A stretch of DNA of 64,000 nucleotides from Nocardia inohanensis NBRC 100128 (GCF_001612945.1 NZ_BDBK01000010.1:1-64000); one strand, 5' to 3'; positions 9,901-18,445 are shown, counted from the first letter of the stretch. The notes: generated by a model not told the origin, from the sequence alone. A program made the numbers and translations.

Positions 9901-9977
9901 TCGGCTGCCGACGGCTCGAGTAGTCCGAGCCGTCCGACACCGGGGACAGCGGATCGCGTTGTCGGTGGCCGGACCAT
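6963..9977 (-). CDS. glnE: Bifunctional glutamine-synthetase adenylyltransferase/deadenylylase
   Basis: GlnE attaches AMP to, and removes it from, glutamine synthetase in response to nitrogen status. The 1004-residue protein has the two expected nucleotidyltransferase domains. The first carries NYVSDVDVIFV (about residue 235, deadenylylase side). The second carries GYGSDADVLFV (about residue 730, adenylyltransferase side). Each is followed by a helical GlnD/GlnE-type region. Length fits the actinobacterial family. It lies downstream of glnA2, as in M. tuberculosis, but glnA1, which flanks glnE there, is replaced here by an ESX substrate/chaperone pair. Confidence 0.96.
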   Translation of the reverse strand: MVRPPTTRSAVPGVGRLGLLEPSAADSLRELAWDNVESVPLLWALSRSPDADLALLTLIRLREQLGNDWAAVDSALRTDVAFRGRLLALIGSSSAFGDHLVADPAAWQLLLRRELPSRAEVLASLLDAVQATPETGPNAAPMLYRAGIAGSEAVGLLRKRYRDQLMLLAAIDLAATVENEPVLPYQTVGQHLTDLADAALTAALSVAVTRVCADRPVPVRLAVIAMGKCGARELNYVSDVDVIFVAEPADTTATRLAAEMMSVGSSAFFDVDAALRPEGKAGALVRTLESHIAYYKRWARTWEFQALLKMRPAVGDLDLGGQYRDALMPMVWAASERPDFVADVQAMRRRVEDLVPADLRERELKLGHGSLRDVEFAVQLLQLVHGKADESLHVQGTVEALTALAAGGYVGRDDAANLTASYEFLRLLEHRLQLQRLKRTHTLPAPEDEEGMRWLARAAHMRPDGRQDAVGVLTSEIKRNAVRVRRLHAKLFYRPLLESVARLDADALRLSPQAAVRQLAALGYAAPENALGHLKALTGEVGRKGRIQALLLPTLLEWLGETPNPDAGLLAYRRVSEGLDNEIWFLRELRDEGAIAQRLMIVLGSSAYLPDLLINAPETIRMYADGPNGPLLLATQPSDVKRGILSGAGRYDDPKRAVATARSLRRHELARVASADVLGMLDVPQVCEALSSVWIATLEASLQAVIRAGEVESGKPAPADFAVIGMGRLGGMELGYGSDADVLFVCDPRPGEDETVAVKWAISVAEQVQRLLGAPSTDPPLQVDAGLRPEGRNGALVRTLAAYSAYYSQWAQSWEVQALLRARFIAGNADLGTRFLHTVDPIRYPEGGMSPEGVREIRRIKARVDAERLPRGANPATHTKLGRGGLADVEWTVQLLQLQHADKVPALHNTSTLESLDTIEAADLIDPTDAALLRDAWLTATKARNALVLVRGKSADQLPGPGRLLSAVAKVAGWPNDDGSEFLDHYMRVTRRAKTVVERVFGGE

Positions 9978-10064
9978 GCACTCAAATTACATGTCACGAA
10001 GTTCGGCGGTCGCGCCGAACCCTCCGATAACCGACAACGTGCCCGAACCGGGCCCGCACCGCGA

Positions 10065-11405
10065 TCAGAGGCTGAGGTATTCCTTCAGCTCGTAAGGGGT
10101 CACCTGGTTGCGGTAGCCCGCCCATTCGCGACGCTTGTTGCGCAGGAAGAAGTCGAAGACGTGCTCGCCCAGGGTCTCGGCGACCAGCTCGGACTTCTCC
10201 ATGTTCTTCAGCGCCTCGTCCAGCGAAGCCGGCAGCTCACGGAAACCCATGGCGCGCCGCTCGGCGGAGGTCAGCGACCACACGTCGTCCTCGGCCTCGG
10301 GCGGCAGCGTGTAGCCCTTCTCGATACCGCGCAGACCGGCGGCCAGGATCACCGCGAAGGCCAGGTACGGGTTGCAGGCCGAGTCGGGGCTGCGGACCTC
10401 GACGCGACGCGAGGACGACTTGTTCGGGGTGTACATCGGAACCCGAACGAGCGCGGAGCGATTGGAGCGACCCCACGAAGCGGCGGTCGGCGCTTCACCG
10501 CCGTGAATCAGCCGCTTGTAGGAGTTGACCCATTGGTTGGTGACGGCGCTGATCTCGTGCGCGTGCTCGAGAATGCCGGCGATGAAGGCGCGCGCGGTGA
10601 CCGAGAGGTTCAGCGGGTCGTCGGCGTCGGCGAAGGCGTTCTGCTCACCCTCGAACAGCGACATGTGGGTGTGCATGGCCGAACCGGGATGATCGGCGAA
10701 CGGCTTGGGCATGAAGCTGGCCCGCACGCCCTCGTCGATGGCCACTTCCTTGATCAGGTAGCGGAAGGTCATCACGTTGTCGGCCATGGACAGCGCGTCC
10801 GCGTAGCGCAGGTCGATCTCCTGCTGGCCGGGCGCGCCCTCGTGATGCGAGAACTCCACGGAGATGCCCATGGACTCCAGCGCGTCGATGGCGTGCCGGC
10901 GGAAGTTCGGCGCCTCGTCGTGCACGGCCTGGTCGAAGAACCCGCCGTTGTCGACCGGGATGGGGTTGCCGGTGGCGTCGAGCCCGGCGCGGATCAGGAA
11001 GAACTCGATCTCCGGGTGCACGTAGCAGCTGAACCCGAGGTCCGCCGCCTTGTTCAGCTGCCGGCGCAGCACGTGCCGCGGATCCGCCCAGGACGGCGAC
11101 CCGTCCGGCATGGCGATATCGCAGAACATGCGCGCGGAGTGCTGATGCCCCTTGGAGGTGGACCACGGCAGCACCTGGAAGGTGGAGGGGTCCGGCCTGG
11201 CCACCATGTCCGCCTCGGAGACCCGGGCAAACCCTTCGATGGCCGATCCGTCGAAGCCGATGCCCTCTTCGAAAGCGCCCTCGAGCTCGGCGGGAGCGAT
11301 CGCCACCGACTTGAGATAGCCCAGCACATCGGTGAACCAGAGCCGCACGAAGCGAATGTCGCGCTCTTCGAGCGTGCGGAGGACGAATTCCTTCTGACGG
11401 TCCAT
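10065..11405 (-). CDS. glnA2: Glutamine synthetase, GlnA2 type
   Basis: The enzyme joins ammonia to glutamate using ATP, or acts on a related gamma-glutamyl substrate as reported for some actinobacterial GlnA paralogues. The 446-residue length equals M. tuberculosis GlnA2. Motifs include GFDGSAIEGF, the glutamate/ATP-site segment HPGSAMHTHMSL and NRSALVRVP. The region GYTLPPE aligns with the adenylylation loop and keeps a Tyr, but whether GlnE modifies it cannot be read from the sequence. It lies 87 bp upstream of glnE on the same strand. Confidence 0.94.
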   Translation of the reverse strand: MDRQKEFVLRTLEERDIRFVRLWFTDVLGYLKSVAIAPAELEGAFEEGIGFDGSAIEGFARVSEADMVARPDPSTFQVLPWSTSKGHQHSARMFCDIAMPDGSPSWADPRHVLRRQLNKAADLGFSCYVHPEIEFFLIRAGLDATGNPIPVDNGGFFDQAVHDEAPNFRRHAIDALESMGISVEFSHHEGAPGQQEIDLRYADALSMADNVMTFRYLIKEVAIDEGVRASFMPKPFADHPGSAMHTHMSLFEGEQNAFADADDPLNLSVTARAFIAGILEHAHEISAVTNQWVNSYKRLIHGGEAPTAASWGRSNRSALVRVPMYTPNKSSSRRVEVRSPDSACNPYLAFAVILAAGLRGIEKGYTLPPEAEDDVWSLTSAERRAMGFRELPASLDEALKNMEKSELVAETLGEHVFDFFLRNKRREWAGYRNQVTPYELKEYLSL

Positions 11406-11460
11406 GACCTGGACTGTAGGTGCGCGGAGTTAAATCCGTGTTACATGAATGACGCGAACT

Positions 11461-12981
11461 TCAGCATGTAAGACCCGGGCTGGGTTCTTTCAGGTCCACG
11501 AGGTAGGCGATCACCGGATCGTCGACGCAGGCGATGCCCGAGAGCGACACCGTGTGTCGCGTGCCGCGATAGGTGATCAGCGCGGCGCCCAGCTCCTTGG
11601 CCAGGTCCACGCCCGCCTGGTACGGCGTGGCGGGGTCCTCGGTGGTGGAGATCACCACGGTCTTGGGCAGATTCTGGATCGAAAGCGCGTGCGGGGTGGA
11701 GGTATTGGGTACGGGCCAGTTGGCGCACAGTTCCAGCGGGGCGGCCCCGGTGCCCTTGCCGTCGTCGAGGAAGGGTGCGACGCGGCGGTATTCGGCATCC
11801 TGCTTGGCCGCGACCGCCCGGTCGGTGACCGGCGGATCGTCCACGCAGCGCACGGCATTGAACGCATCGGCGGAATTGTCGTAGCTGCCGTCCGGCATCC
11901 GGCCGTCGTACTGATCGGCCAGCTCCAGCAGCGTGTCGCCCTGCCCGGCCGCCAATTCCTTCAGGCCCTTGGTCAGCCGCGGCCACATGCGATTCGAGTA
12001 CAGCGTCTGCTGCACCCCGGTGATGGCGTCCCCGTAATGCAGCCCGCGCGGATCCTTGGTCGGAACCGGCTTGTCCCACAACGGATTCACCAGCGCCCGG
12101 AACCGCGCCACCGCCTGCGCCGGATCGGTGCCCAGCGGGCAGTCCGGCTGCTGCGCGCAATCGGCGGCATAGGTGTCGAACACCTTCTGGAAGCTGGCGG
12201 CCTGCAAAACCGATTCCTGCACCGGATCCTGCTGCGGGTTCAACGCGCCGTCGAGCACCAGCGCGCGCACGTTCTGCGGGAACTTCTCGGCATAGCTGTA
12301 GCCGAGCCGGGTGCCGTAGGAGTACCCGATATAGCTGAGCTTCGGGTCGCCGAGCGCCGCCCGGATCACATCCATGTCCTGCACCACTTCCCGGGTGCCG
12401 ACATGAGCGAGCAGATCCTTACCGCTGCGCTCCAGGCATTTGTTCGCGTAATCCTTGTTCTCGGTCTCCGAGGCGGCGATCCCGGCCGGCGAATTGTCCT
12501 CGGGCGCTTCGGCGCGTTCGGCATCGGTCTCGGCCGGGGTCAAGCAGGCGATGGCGGGCAGCGAGGCCCCGATGCCGCGCGGATCGAAACCGATGCGGTC
12601 GAAGCGTTCGGCGAGCTGGGTGTTCTCCCCCAGCCCGACCATGGACAGGCCGGAGACCCCGGGCCCGCCCGGATTGACCAGCAGCGAGCCGATCCGATTG
12701 CCGGTGGCCTTGATTCGCGAGATGGCGATCTGCGCGGTCGCGCCGCCCGGATTCGCGTAGTCGACGGGCACGTTCACCCGCGTGCACTGCACGACGGCGG
12801 GCGCTTCACCGCCGGTGAACTCGTCACAGCTGCCCCAGTTCGGCTGCTGGCTGTAGAACTTCTCCAATCCCGCCGGAGCCTCGCCCGTCGGGTTCCCGTC
12901 CACCACGGTGGAGCACGCGGCGGCCGTCATCGCCAGCACCGTCGCCAGGAGCGCGGTCCGGCCGGTTCGCATCAACGCCAT
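11461..12981 (-). CDS. Exported alpha/beta-hydrolase peptidase lipoprotein (Hip1/CaeA-like)
   Basis: This 506-residue serine hydrolase is related to Rv2223c/Rv2224c (CaeA/Hip1), cell-envelope hydrolases of M. tuberculosis. A signal peptide ends in AAAC at about residue 23, suggesting lipid attachment. Conserved blocks are VNPGGPG (oxyanion side), GFDPRGIG and the nucleophile GYSYGT. TRHTV near the end supplies the catalytic His. Paired cysteines fit an extracytoplasmic protein. ATG 12981 gives the best signal peptide; ATG 12972 and 13011 are alternatives and none has a clear ribosome site. Position between glnA2 and panB matches M. tuberculosis, where two tandem copies occur; only one is present here. 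Confidence 0.88.
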   Translation of the reverse strand: MALMRTGRTALLATVLAMTAAACSTVVDGNPTGEAPAGLEKFYSQQPNWGSCDEFTGGEAPAVVQCTRVNVPVDYANPGGATAQIAISRIKATGNRIGSLLVNPGGPGVSGLSMVGLGENTQLAERFDRIGFDPRGIGASLPAIACLTPAETDAERAEAPEDNSPAGIAASETENKDYANKCLERSGKDLLAHVGTREVVQDMDVIRAALGDPKLSYIGYSYGTRLGYSYAEKFPQNVRALVLDGALNPQQDPVQESVLQAASFQKVFDTYAADCAQQPDCPLGTDPAQAVARFRALVNPLWDKPVPTKDPRGLHYGDAITGVQQTLYSNRMWPRLTKGLKELAAGQGDTLLELADQYDGRMPDGSYDNSADAFNAVRCVDDPPVTDRAVAAKQDAEYRRVAPFLDDGKGTGAAPLELCANWPVPNTSTPHALSIQNLPKTVVISTTEDPATPYQAGVDLAKELGAALITYRGTRHTVSLSGIACVDDPVIAYLVDLKEPSPGLTC

Positions 12982-13104
12982 GCAGGAATGTTGGCATGTG
13001 AGGAATTCCATCTCGGAACGGGGCGTCTGCGATGGCAGACTGAATTGGTCAGCAAAACCCGGGGACCCGATACGGGCCTCGAGGCCACGACGAAAGGGAC
13101 GATG

Positions 13105-13959
13105 ATGTCCGTATCCGATGCGGAAACCCCTGCCTACGGCGCTGCTCCGGCCGAGAAGAAGCCCAAGCGCAAGGTTCGCACCCACCACTTGCAGCAGATG
13201 AAGGCCGACGGTGAGCGCTGGTCCATGCTCACCGCCTACGACTACTCCACCGCGCGCCTGTTCGAAGAGGCCGGCATCCCGGTGCTGCTGGTCGGCGACT
13301 CCGCCGCCAACGTCGTCTACGGCTACGACACCACCGTCCCGATCACCGTCGATGAGCTGATTCCGCTGGTGCGCGGCGTGGTGCGCGGCGCCCCGCACGC
13401 CCTGGTGGTGGCGGATCTGCCGTTCGGCACCTACGAATCCTCCCCCGAGCAGGCTCTCGCGACCGCGGTCCGGTTCATGAAGGAGGGCGGCGCGCACGCG
13501 GTCAAGCTGGAGGGCGGCGAGCGGGTCGCCGGCACCATCGCCAAGCTGACCGCCGCCGGCATTCCGGTGATGGCGCACATCGGCTTCACCCCGCAGAGCG
13601 TCAACACCCTCGGCGGCTTCCGGGTGCAGGGCCGCGGCGACGGGGCCGAGCAGCTGGTCGCCGATGCCATCGCCGTGCAGGAGGCCGGGGCCTTCTCGGT
13701 GGTGATGGAGATGGTCCCCGCCGAGCTGGCCGGTCAGGTGACGCGCAAGCTGACCATTCCGACCGTCGGCATCGGCGCCGGCGTCGATTGCGACGCGCAG
13801 GTGCTGGTCTGGCAGGACATGGCCGGTTACACCAGCGGCAAGACCGCCAAGTTCGTCAAGCGCTTCGCCGAGGTGGGCGACCAATTGCGTTCCGCCGCCG
13901 CCGATTACGCGGACGAGGTGCGGCGCGGGACCTTCCCCGGGGCCGAGCACAGCTTCTGA
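13105..13959 (+). CDS. panB: 3-methyl-2-oxobutanoate hydroxymethyltransferase
   Basis: PanB transfers a hydroxymethyl group from methylene-tetrahydrofolate to ketoisovalerate, the first committed step of pantothenate and CoA synthesis. The 284-residue protein has the TIM-barrel blocks MLTAYDYSTARLFEEAG, LVGDSAANVVYG, VKLEGG, HIGFTPQS and PTVGIGAG. AGGG ends 6 bases before ATG 13105, preferred over ATG 13102. A basic N-terminal tail of about 25 residues precedes the domain. A strong intrinsic terminator follows. No other pan gene is in the window. Confidence 0.97.
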   Translation: MSVSDAETPAYGAAPAEKKPKRKVRTHHLQQMKADGERWSMLTAYDYSTARLFEEAGIPVLLVGDSAANVVYGYDTTVPITVDELIPLVRGVVRGAPHALVVADLPFGTYESSPEQALATAVRFMKEGGAHAVKLEGGERVAGTIAKLTAAGIPVMAHIGFTPQSVNTLGGFRVQGRGDGAEQLVADAIAVQEAGAFSVVMEMVPAELAGQVTRKLTIPTVGIGAGVDCDAQVLVWQDMAGYTSGKTAKFVKRFAEVGDQLRSAAADYADEVRRGTFPGAEHSF

Positions 13960-13975
13960 TCCGCGACCCCCTCGC

Positions 13976-14012
13976 AGAGAGTCGATAGCCGATGGCTATC
14001 GACTCTCTTTTT
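13976..14012 (+). terminator. Intrinsic terminator after panB
   Basis: A perfect 15-bp stem (13976-13990 with 13994-14008) closes a 3-base loop and is followed by TTTTTC. It ends the panB transcript 17 bp after the stop codon. Confidence 0.93.
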
Positions 14013-14092
14013 CTTGGCTGTCTTCACAGACCCCGGCCAGGTTTTGATGGCAGACTCGATGTCCAATGAGCCCGATCGACCAAAGGGAACAC

Positions 14093-14584
14093 ATGCACAG
14101 CCGTTGGATGAGCAGTCGCCGGACCCGGCGCGTGCCACTGTTGGCCGCCGCGGTGGCGGCCGTCGCGCTGACCGCCGCCTGCGGGGGGAATTCCACCGAC
14201 AACACCGGATCGTCACAGCCGCAGGGCTCTTCGACCACCGCACCGGGCGGCAGCTCGGCCAAGCCGACCACCTCCGGCGGCGCGACCACCAGCGGCAAGG
14301 CGAACGGTACCCAGCTGACGGTCTCCGACGAGGCCGCCAAGAGCCTGTGCGATCTGCTCCGCCCGCAGCTCTCGGATTGGCGGGTGCAGGGCCCGACGCT
14401 GGGCAAGATCGCGCTCAATGCCACCGCGCACGAGTGGGCGCTGAAGAACGGCGGCATCAATATCCAGATGCTCTCCGACAAGGACGTGCTGGATCGAGTC
14501 ACCCAGGCGAACTGCTCGGATGTGCGTGATCAGGCGCTCTCGGCCCTCCAGATCTCGAGCCTGGCGCAGGGCGTGGTCGGCTGA
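14093..14584 (+). CDS. Small lipoprotein, function unknown
   Basis: The 163-residue protein has a basic start (RRTRR), a hydrophobic stretch and a lipobox LTAAC, then a Gly/Ser/Thr-rich linker to about residue 70 and a compact C-terminal domain of about 90 residues with two cysteines. AAGGGA precedes ATG 14093; the frame is open to ATG 14066. The stop codon shares a base with the start of the aminopeptidase gene (TGATG), so the two are probably co-translated. I do not recognise a family. Confidence 0.82.
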   Translation: MHSRWMSSRRTRRVPLLAAAVAAVALTAACGGNSTDNTGSSQPQGSSTTAPGGSSAKPTTSGGATTSGKANGTQLTVSDEAAKSLCDLLRPQLSDWRVQGPTLGKIALNATAHEWALKNGGINIQMLSDKDVLDRVTQANCSDVRDQALSALQISSLAQGVVG

Positions 14585-15540
14585 TGCGAACCCTGTACCC
14601 GCCGATCGAACCTCATGAGCAGGGCGTGCTGGAGGTCGGGGACGGTCAGGGCATCTACTGGGAGGTCAGCGGTAATCCCGAGGGCAAACCGGTGGTGTTC
14701 CTGCACGGTGGGCCGGGCGGCGGGACCGCGCCGTTCCACCGGCGGTTCTTCGATCCGGCGGCCTATCGCATCGTGCTGTTCGATCAGCGCGGGTGCGGGA
14801 AATCGGTGCCGCACATCGCCGACGGCGCGAGCCTGGAGACCAATACCACCTGGCATCTGGTGGCCGATATCGAAAGGCTGCGAACGCATTTGGGCGTCGA
14901 AGCCTGGCAGGTGTTCGGCGGTTCCTGGGGTTCGACGCTGGCGCTGGCGTATGCGCAAACCCATCCGGAGCGGGTGACGGAGTTGGTGCTGCGCGGGATT
15001 TTCCTGTTGCGGCGCAAGGAAATCGATTGGTATTACAATGGCTCGGCGGGGTTCGTGTACCCCGACGAGTGGGAGAAGTTCCTGGCGCCGGTGCCGGCGA
15101 GCGAACGCGGCGGCGACATGATCCAGGTCTATCACCGGCTGCTGCACTCCCCCGATGCGAAGCTCGCCACCGACGCGGCCGTCGCGTGGTCCACCTGGGA
15201 GGGCGCCACGAGTTCCCTTTTGCCCCAACCGGATCGGGTCGAGGAATCCGCCGATCCGCGCTTCGCGCTGGCCTTCGCCAAGATCGAGAACCATTACTTC
15301 CACAACTTCGGTTTCCTCGACGAGGGGCAGCTGCTGCGCGATATCGAGCGCATCGCGCACATTCCCGGGGTGATCGTGCAGGGCCGCCACGACATGGTGT
15401 GCCCGGCCGTGAGCGCCTGGGATCTACACCGGGCCTGGCCGAATTCGGAACTGCACCTGGTGCCCGATGCCGGTCATGCCGCCGCCGAACCCGGCATCAC
15501 CCACCATCTGGTGGAAGCCACGGACAAGTACAGGAATTAG
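14584..15540 (+). CDS. pip: Prolyl aminopeptidase (proline iminopeptidase)
   Basis: The enzyme removes N-terminal proline from peptides, probably in the cytosol. The 318-residue alpha/beta hydrolase has the family's FLHGGPGGG oxyanion loop, FDQRGCGKS and the nucleophile GGSWGS (Ser114). The end segment GRHDMVCP followed by AGHAA supplies Asp and His. It is coupled to the lipoprotein gene before it, and the CHAD gene starts on the base after its stop codon, giving a tight three-gene run. Confidence 0.93.
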   Translation: MRTLYPPIEPHEQGVLEVGDGQGIYWEVSGNPEGKPVVFLHGGPGGGTAPFHRRFFDPAAYRIVLFDQRGCGKSVPHIADGASLETNTTWHLVADIERLRTHLGVEAWQVFGGSWGSTLALAYAQTHPERVTELVLRGIFLLRRKEIDWYYNGSAGFVYPDEWEKFLAPVPASERGGDMIQVYHRLLHSPDAKLATDAAVAWSTWEGATSSLLPQPDRVEESADPRFALAFAKIENHYFHNFGFLDEGQLLRDIERIAHIPGVIVQGRHDMVCPAVSAWDLHRAWPNSELHLVPDAGHAAAEPGITHHLVEATDKYRN

Positions 15541-16431
15541 ATGAGCGCCGCAGCCGGTCCCGCCTTGGTCGAAGCCCTCACCTCCGACGTGGACCGGCTG
15601 CGTGAAGCCGAACCCGCTGTGCGCCAGGATCTTCCGGATTCGGTGCACAGCATGCGGGTGGCCACCCGGCGGCTGCGCAGCGTATTGAAGTCCTATCGCC
15701 GGATCATGCGGCGCAAGGCGATCCGCGAGACCACCGACGAATTGCGATGGCTGGCCGGGCTGCTCGGGGTGGCGCGGGACGCGGAGGTGCGGGCCGAACG
15801 CTTCGCCGCGCTGCTCGGCGAGGCGGCCGGCTCCGGCGGAGAGACGACATCGCCGGACGAGAAGTCCACGCCCGAAACCAGTTTCGGCGCGGAGCTGGTG
15901 GCCGCGGAACGCCGGACCTATACCGAGGCGCATCACGCGGTGCTGGATGCCTTCGACAGCCGCCGCTATCACCTGATCACCGCGCGGCTGCGCGCCCTGA
16001 TCACCGATCCCCCGCTGCGCTCGAAGCACGCCGAGCAGCCCGCGCCGGAGGTGTTCGAGGCCGTGCTGCATTCGGACTTCCGGGACCTGCGGCAGCTGGT
16101 ACACGACGAACCCGCCCCGGACGATCCGAACCACATCGAGCATCTGCACGAAATCCGTAAGGCCGCAAAGCGATTGCGGTATGCCGCGGAGGCGGCCGAG
16201 GCCGTGCTGGGCGCGCCCGCCACCGCGCTGGCCCGCAATGCCAAGAAACTCCAGGGCGTGCTGGGCGACCATCGCGATGCGGTCGAAGCCCTGGAAACCC
16301 TGCGCACCCACGCCGAGCACGTCGGCGAAACCGGCTATCAGCGCATGTGCGATGCCGAGGAAGCCGCCGCGGCGAAGGCGCTCGAGGAGTACCCGGTCGC
16401 CATCGAATTCCTCCGGCATCACCCGCTCTAG
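15541..16431 (+). CDS. CHAD domain protein (no CYTH domain)
   Basis: CHAD domains are helical, histidine-rich and bind polyphosphate. Two repeats are visible, one starting at VHSMRVATRRLRSVLK and one at HEIRKAAKRLRYAAE, both with the conserved His and basic residues. An acidic insert (residues 100-125) separates them. In M. tuberculosis the protein at this position (Rv2226) is, as I recall it, a CYTH-CHAD fusion; here only the CHAD part exists. The start follows directly on the stop of pip, and no upstream CYTH coding sequence is seen. Confidence 0.88.
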   Translation: MSAAAGPALVEALTSDVDRLREAEPAVRQDLPDSVHSMRVATRRLRSVLKSYRRIMRRKAIRETTDELRWLAGLLGVARDAEVRAERFAALLGEAAGSGGETTSPDEKSTPETSFGAELVAAERRTYTEAHHAVLDAFDSRRYHLITARLRALITDPPLRSKHAEQPAPEVFEAVLHSDFRDLRQLVHDEPAPDDPNHIEHLHEIRKAAKRLRYAAEAAEAVLGAPATALARNAKKLQGVLGDHRDAVEALETLRTHAEHVGETGYQRMCDAEEAAAAKALEEYPVAIEFLRHHPL

Positions 16432-16435
16432 CCGG

Positions 16436-16603
16436 TCAGTTCAGCCGCGCGTGCTCGCCGTTCGGGGCGGGCGTCAGGTGCACCACCGGTTCGTCCTTGT
16501 GCGCGGGCAAGAGGAGCGCAGGCGGGCGCAGGCGGAGCTGGAACGACAGCAGCAGCTGGCGATGCAGCAGCAGTACGGCGAGCAGTATCGGATGCCGGCG
16601 CAC
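16436..16603 (-). CDS. Possible small membrane protein (55 aa)
   Basis: A GTG start 8 bases after the ribonuclease stop gives 55 residues: a hydrophobic Leu-rich stretch (about residues 6-22) and a tail ending PNGEHARLN. Third codon positions are almost all G or C, as in neighbouring genes. The opposite strand of the same bases also reads as a plausible Gln/Arg-rich tail (16451-16609), so the coding strand is uncertain and it may be non-coding. Confidence 0.35.
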   Translation of the reverse strand: MRRHPILLAVLLLHRQLLLSFQLRLRPPALLLPAHKDEPVVHLTPAPNGEHARLN

Positions 16604-16610
16604 CGGTGAG

Positions 16611-18062
16611 CTACGCCGGCGCCTCGGCCGGGTAGGCGAAGGTGACCGTGCGGGTCGGCGGATCCGACACCGCCAGGCGGACTTTCACGTGCTGCCCCTC
16701 CGGCGGGTTGCCGGTGCATTTGGCCAGTACGGGCGGATCGGCGATGAAGATCTCGGCGGGGCGGGTGCCGTTGGCTTCGCGCACGACCACCGCGTCGAAG
16801 TCGGTGTGCAGGCGCGGAGCCAGCACGGTCGCCTCGGTGAGGTCGATGCAGGCGCGTTCGACCTTGCCCGCGGTGGCGTCGGCGCGGCGCATGGACTCGG
16901 TCACCGGCGGCAGGCCGTCACGAACCCATTGCGGGATGGGGGTATTCGCGCAGTGCGCGAGGCAGATCTCGGTGGCGTAGCGGTCGGCCAGCCGGCGCAG
17001 CGGGGCGGTGACGTGGGCGTACGGTGCGCCGATGCCGCTGTGCTGCACGGTCTCCGGGGGCTGGCCGTTCAGGATGGTGTAGGAGGCGCCGCGCAGCAGG
17101 CTGGTGGCTTCGGACATGAGCACCAGCGCGGCGGGGGTATTGGGGTCCAGGCCGGCGAGCATGCGGCCGGCGGAGACCTCGGCGGGCCAGGCCACGCCGA
17201 CCGCGGCGGCCGTGCGGCGCATGGATTCGATGGCCGAGGCGGCGGGCGGCGGCATGGTGCGCAACAGCCCGAGCTGCTCGGAGCCCTTGCCGTCGAGCAT
17301 GATTCGCGCCGCGCACATGCCGGTGAGGAGCGATACCTGCTCGTTCCAGTCGTCGGCGGCGGTGCGCGGTTCCAGCACCAGCTGCCAGTGGTCGACGCCG
17401 CCGGCGCCGTTCTCGTCGCGGATGACGCTCTGCGAGGGCAGGCGCAGGTTGATCGCGCCGCGCGCCAGGCCGGATTCGATACGCAGCCGGCCGAATTCGG
17501 GCAGTGCGGCGATGGACGGATGCAGCCGCCCGGCATCGGCGTCGGCCTGCACGCCCGCGTAGTCGAGTCGCGCCCGGGAACGCACCAGCGCACGGGTCAC
17601 CGAATATGTTCGCGGCTCGGCCTTCTCGTCCAATTCGATGGTCCACAGGGCCGCCGGGCGGTCCACATCGGGCAGCAGACTCGCCCGGTCCTCGGATAGA
17701 ACGTGCGGATGCAACGGCACGGTGCCGTCGGGGAAGTAGAAAGTCTCGCCCCGGACCAGGGATTCGCGGGCGAGCGCGCCATCGGTTTTCACGAAGGCGG
17801 CGACATCGGCGATCGCGTAATGCAATCTGAAGCCGTCGGGGGTTTTCTCGAGATGCAGCGCCTGATCCAGATCCATGGCGCCGGGCGGGTCGATGGTGAC
17901 CAGCGGTATGTCACGCCGGTCCAGCCGGGCGGCGGCGAATTCGTCGGTCGCGTCGCGGGCTTCGGAGACCGCCCCGGAGGGATACTCCGGGGCGAGTCCG
18001 AATTCGGCTCGGACGGCGCCGAAATCGACCGGCGCCGAAACGATCCGCTGATGTAGTTCCAC
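16611..18062 (-). CDS. RNB-domain ribonuclease (RNase II/R family)
   Basis: This 483-residue protein consists mainly of the RNB catalytic domain that degrades RNA 3' to 5'. The metal-binding motif IDPPGAMDLDQAL lies near residue 58, followed by LHYAIADVAAFV and the FPDGTVPLHP block. YAHVTAPLRRLADRY near residue 355 is the family's conserved active-site region. It lacks the N-terminal cold-shock domains of full RNase II/R, as in other short actinobacterial versions, and the C-terminal S1 region is reduced. The start is GTG 18062 with AGGAG about 12 bases upstream, a rather long spacing. Confidence 0.87.
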   Translation of the reverse strand: MELHQRIVSAPVDFGAVRAEFGLAPEYPSGAVSEARDATDEFAAARLDRRDIPLVTIDPPGAMDLDQALHLEKTPDGFRLHYAIADVAAFVKTDGALARESLVRGETFYFPDGTVPLHPHVLSEDRASLLPDVDRPAALWTIELDEKAEPRTYSVTRALVRSRARLDYAGVQADADAGRLHPSIAALPEFGRLRIESGLARGAINLRLPSQSVIRDENGAGGVDHWQLVLEPRTAADDWNEQVSLLTGMCAARIMLDGKGSEQLGLLRTMPPPAASAIESMRRTAAAVGVAWPAEVSAGRMLAGLDPNTPAALVLMSEATSLLRGASYTILNGQPPETVQHSGIGAPYAHVTAPLRRLADRYATEICLAHCANTPIPQWVRDGLPPVTESMRRADATAGKVERACIDLTEATVLAPRLHTDFDAVVVREANGTRPAEIFIADPPVLAKCTGNPPEGQHVKVRLAVSDPPTRTVTFAYPAEAPA

Positions 18063-18077
18063 GAGTGGAAGCTACTC

Positions 18078-18404
18078 CTACTGCAACGCCAGCATGGTGC
18101 CGTTCAGCGTGTCGAACGGACCGTAGACGGTGAAGACGACGCGGCCTTCGGGATACTGCGACGACAGGTACGCCGCGGAATCCAGCGCCTGCCCGAACGA
18201 CGCGGCCGAGGCGTGCGGCAGACCCGCGATAGCCTGCCCGATGTGGGAGTTCGCCACCCACTGCGTATCCGCGGGGGTGAGGTCGACCTGCACCCCACCC
18301 GGCAGCGGGGTCACCGAGAACGCCGAAGCGGAACCGGCACCCAGCACAACGGAAGCAGCAGCGGCGAGGAGCGCACCCGCTGCCAACTTACGAGCAATTC
18401 GCAT
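18078..18404 (-). CDS. Small secreted protein, function unknown
   Basis: The 108-residue product has a clear signal peptide (basic start, Ala-rich core, ASA-F cleavage near residue 28) and a mature part of about 80 residues without cysteine. I do not recognise a family; such small Sec-exported proteins are common in Nocardia and Rhodococcus. It lies 15 bp upstream of the ribonuclease gene on the same strand and could be its transcription partner. Confidence 0.7.
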   Translation of the reverse strand: MRIARKLAAGALLAAAASVVLGAGSASAFSVTPLPGGVQVDLTPADTQWVANSHIGQAIAGLPHASAASFGQALDSAAYLSSQYPEGRVVFTVYGPFDTLNGTMLALQ

Positions 18405-18445
18405 TTAGACGAGACCTGCTTTCCGACGATTGTTGAGCCCTTCGC

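Noticed and set aside
11449..13104. Upstream extension of panB by 552 codons
   Set aside because: The extension runs antisense through the Hip1-like gene and has no ribosome site; panB starts at 13105 with AGGG 6 bases before.
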